DNA of 64,000 nucleotides from Pseudomonadota bacterium. Its GTDB lineage: Bacteria; Pseudomonadota; Gammaproteobacteria; Burkholderiales; REEB80. Shown here in pieces: positions 63,811-64,000 of this stretch. The notes beneath the pieces were generated by a model that was not told where the DNA came from, did not search any database, and worked only from the letters and a program-made list of their open reading frames with translations. Positions within the stretch are counted from its first letter, which is position 1, and every line of letters starts with the position of its first letter. Both the position numbers and the translations under genes were made by a program. Location: positions 1 to 64,000 of the forward strand of contig JAGXAQ010000003.1 of the NCBI GenBank assembly GCA_018971485.1. Reading direction: 5' to 3'.

Positions 63811-64000
63811 CCATGATCCCTTTGTCAAGTCAACTGCTCAACCTTCTTGCAGCATTGTTTCTACTCATTTCCTTTGCAATGCTTGCTCAAAGGCGGATAC
63901 TAAGCCTGATACACTTATATGCCTGTCAGGGGCTGGTGCTCAGTTTAAGCGCACTTATTGTTGCCTATTCAACCTCTCAATCTCACCTGTACTACTCAAT
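63807..64000 (+). CDS. hyfE: HyfE-type membrane subunit, truncated by window end
   Basis: Sixty-four codons are visible before the edge. MIPLSSQLLNLLAALFLLIS and LIHLYACQGLVLSLSALIVAYST match the N-terminal part of HyfE (NuoK-like). ATG 63807 overlaps the hyfC stop by 4 bp. The continuation would be needed to tell whether a hydrogenase or other catalytic module follows. Confidence 0.8.
   Translation, partial: MTMIPLSSQLLNLLAALFLLISFAMLAQRRILSLIHLYACQGLVLSLSALIVAYSTSQSHLYYS

Overview
The window is chromosomal DNA of a Gram-negative bacterium, AT-rich by eye (roughly 40% G+C). It carries signal peptides, an outer-membrane-type protein, two quinol oxidases (cytochrome bo and bd), DsbG, CydDC, L,D-transpeptidase and Cfa. 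The gene families fit Proteobacteria, most likely a gammaproteobacterium or a close relative. The genus cannot be fixed from sequence alone. No rRNA, CRISPR array, complete insertion sequence or prophage was found.

Layout. 1-6.0 kb: truncated surface protein, LysM/L,D-transpeptidase, Lin0512 protein, aldehyde dehydrogenase plus D-2-hydroxyacid dehydrogenase, 1-Cys peroxiredoxin. 6.2-11 kb: a polyphosphate module (ppk1, ppx, sixA) with a small P-loop kinase. 11.4-12.5 kb: small unknown, probably nucleic-acid-binding genes. 12.6-17.4 kb: methyltransferase, D-Ala-D-Ala dipeptidase, MsrB, MurI, DsbG-like protein, cytochrome b561. 17.4-22.9 kb: small membrane protein, APC permease, DUF318-type permease, a long non-coding stretch, a PEBP-family protein and a degenerate HD-GYP protein. 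23-28.3 kb: metal homeostasis (MbfA-like ferritin/VIT1 fusion, DUF190, znuABC and divergent zur with a clear Zur box, DUF302). 28.4-31.2 kb: small basic proteins, diguanylate cyclase, CAP-domain protein. 31.8-35.8 kb: cyoABCD. 36.3-42.3 kb: AraC-type protein, amidotransferase, TerC, MFS exporter, SDR, orphan antitoxin-like protein. 42.4-48.9 kb: M61 peptidase, an unusual exonuclease VII locus, cfa, small unknown genes. 48.95-49.27 kb: tRNA-Leu(UAA). 49.6-56 kb: cydDC facing cydABX. 56.4-59.8 kb: sulfotransferase and oxalyl-CoA decarboxylase. 60.1-64 kb: KfrA-like protein, then the start of a hyfBCE-type operon running off the window.

The most striking element is the tRNA-Leu(UAA) gene at 48955-49267 (minus strand). 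Its anticodon loop is interrupted after U34 by about 226 nt that look like a compact, ORF-less group I self-splicing intron of the kind best known from cyanobacteria.

How the genes fit together. Electrons reach quinol, which can be oxidised by bo3 (aerobic) or by bd (high affinity). CydDC serves bd assembly, and a near-consensus FNR/ANR box lies upstream of cydA. A perfect FNR-like dyad also precedes the oxalyl-CoA decarboxylase gene, hinting at shared oxygen-responsive control. Zinc uptake is autoregulated through Zur, and iron storage/export and DUF190 may be Fur-linked. Cell-wall turnover (L,D-transpeptidase, DdpX, MurI), oxidative repair (peroxiredoxin, MsrB, DsbG) and polyphosphate cycling round out a stress-adapted, respiratory lifestyle.
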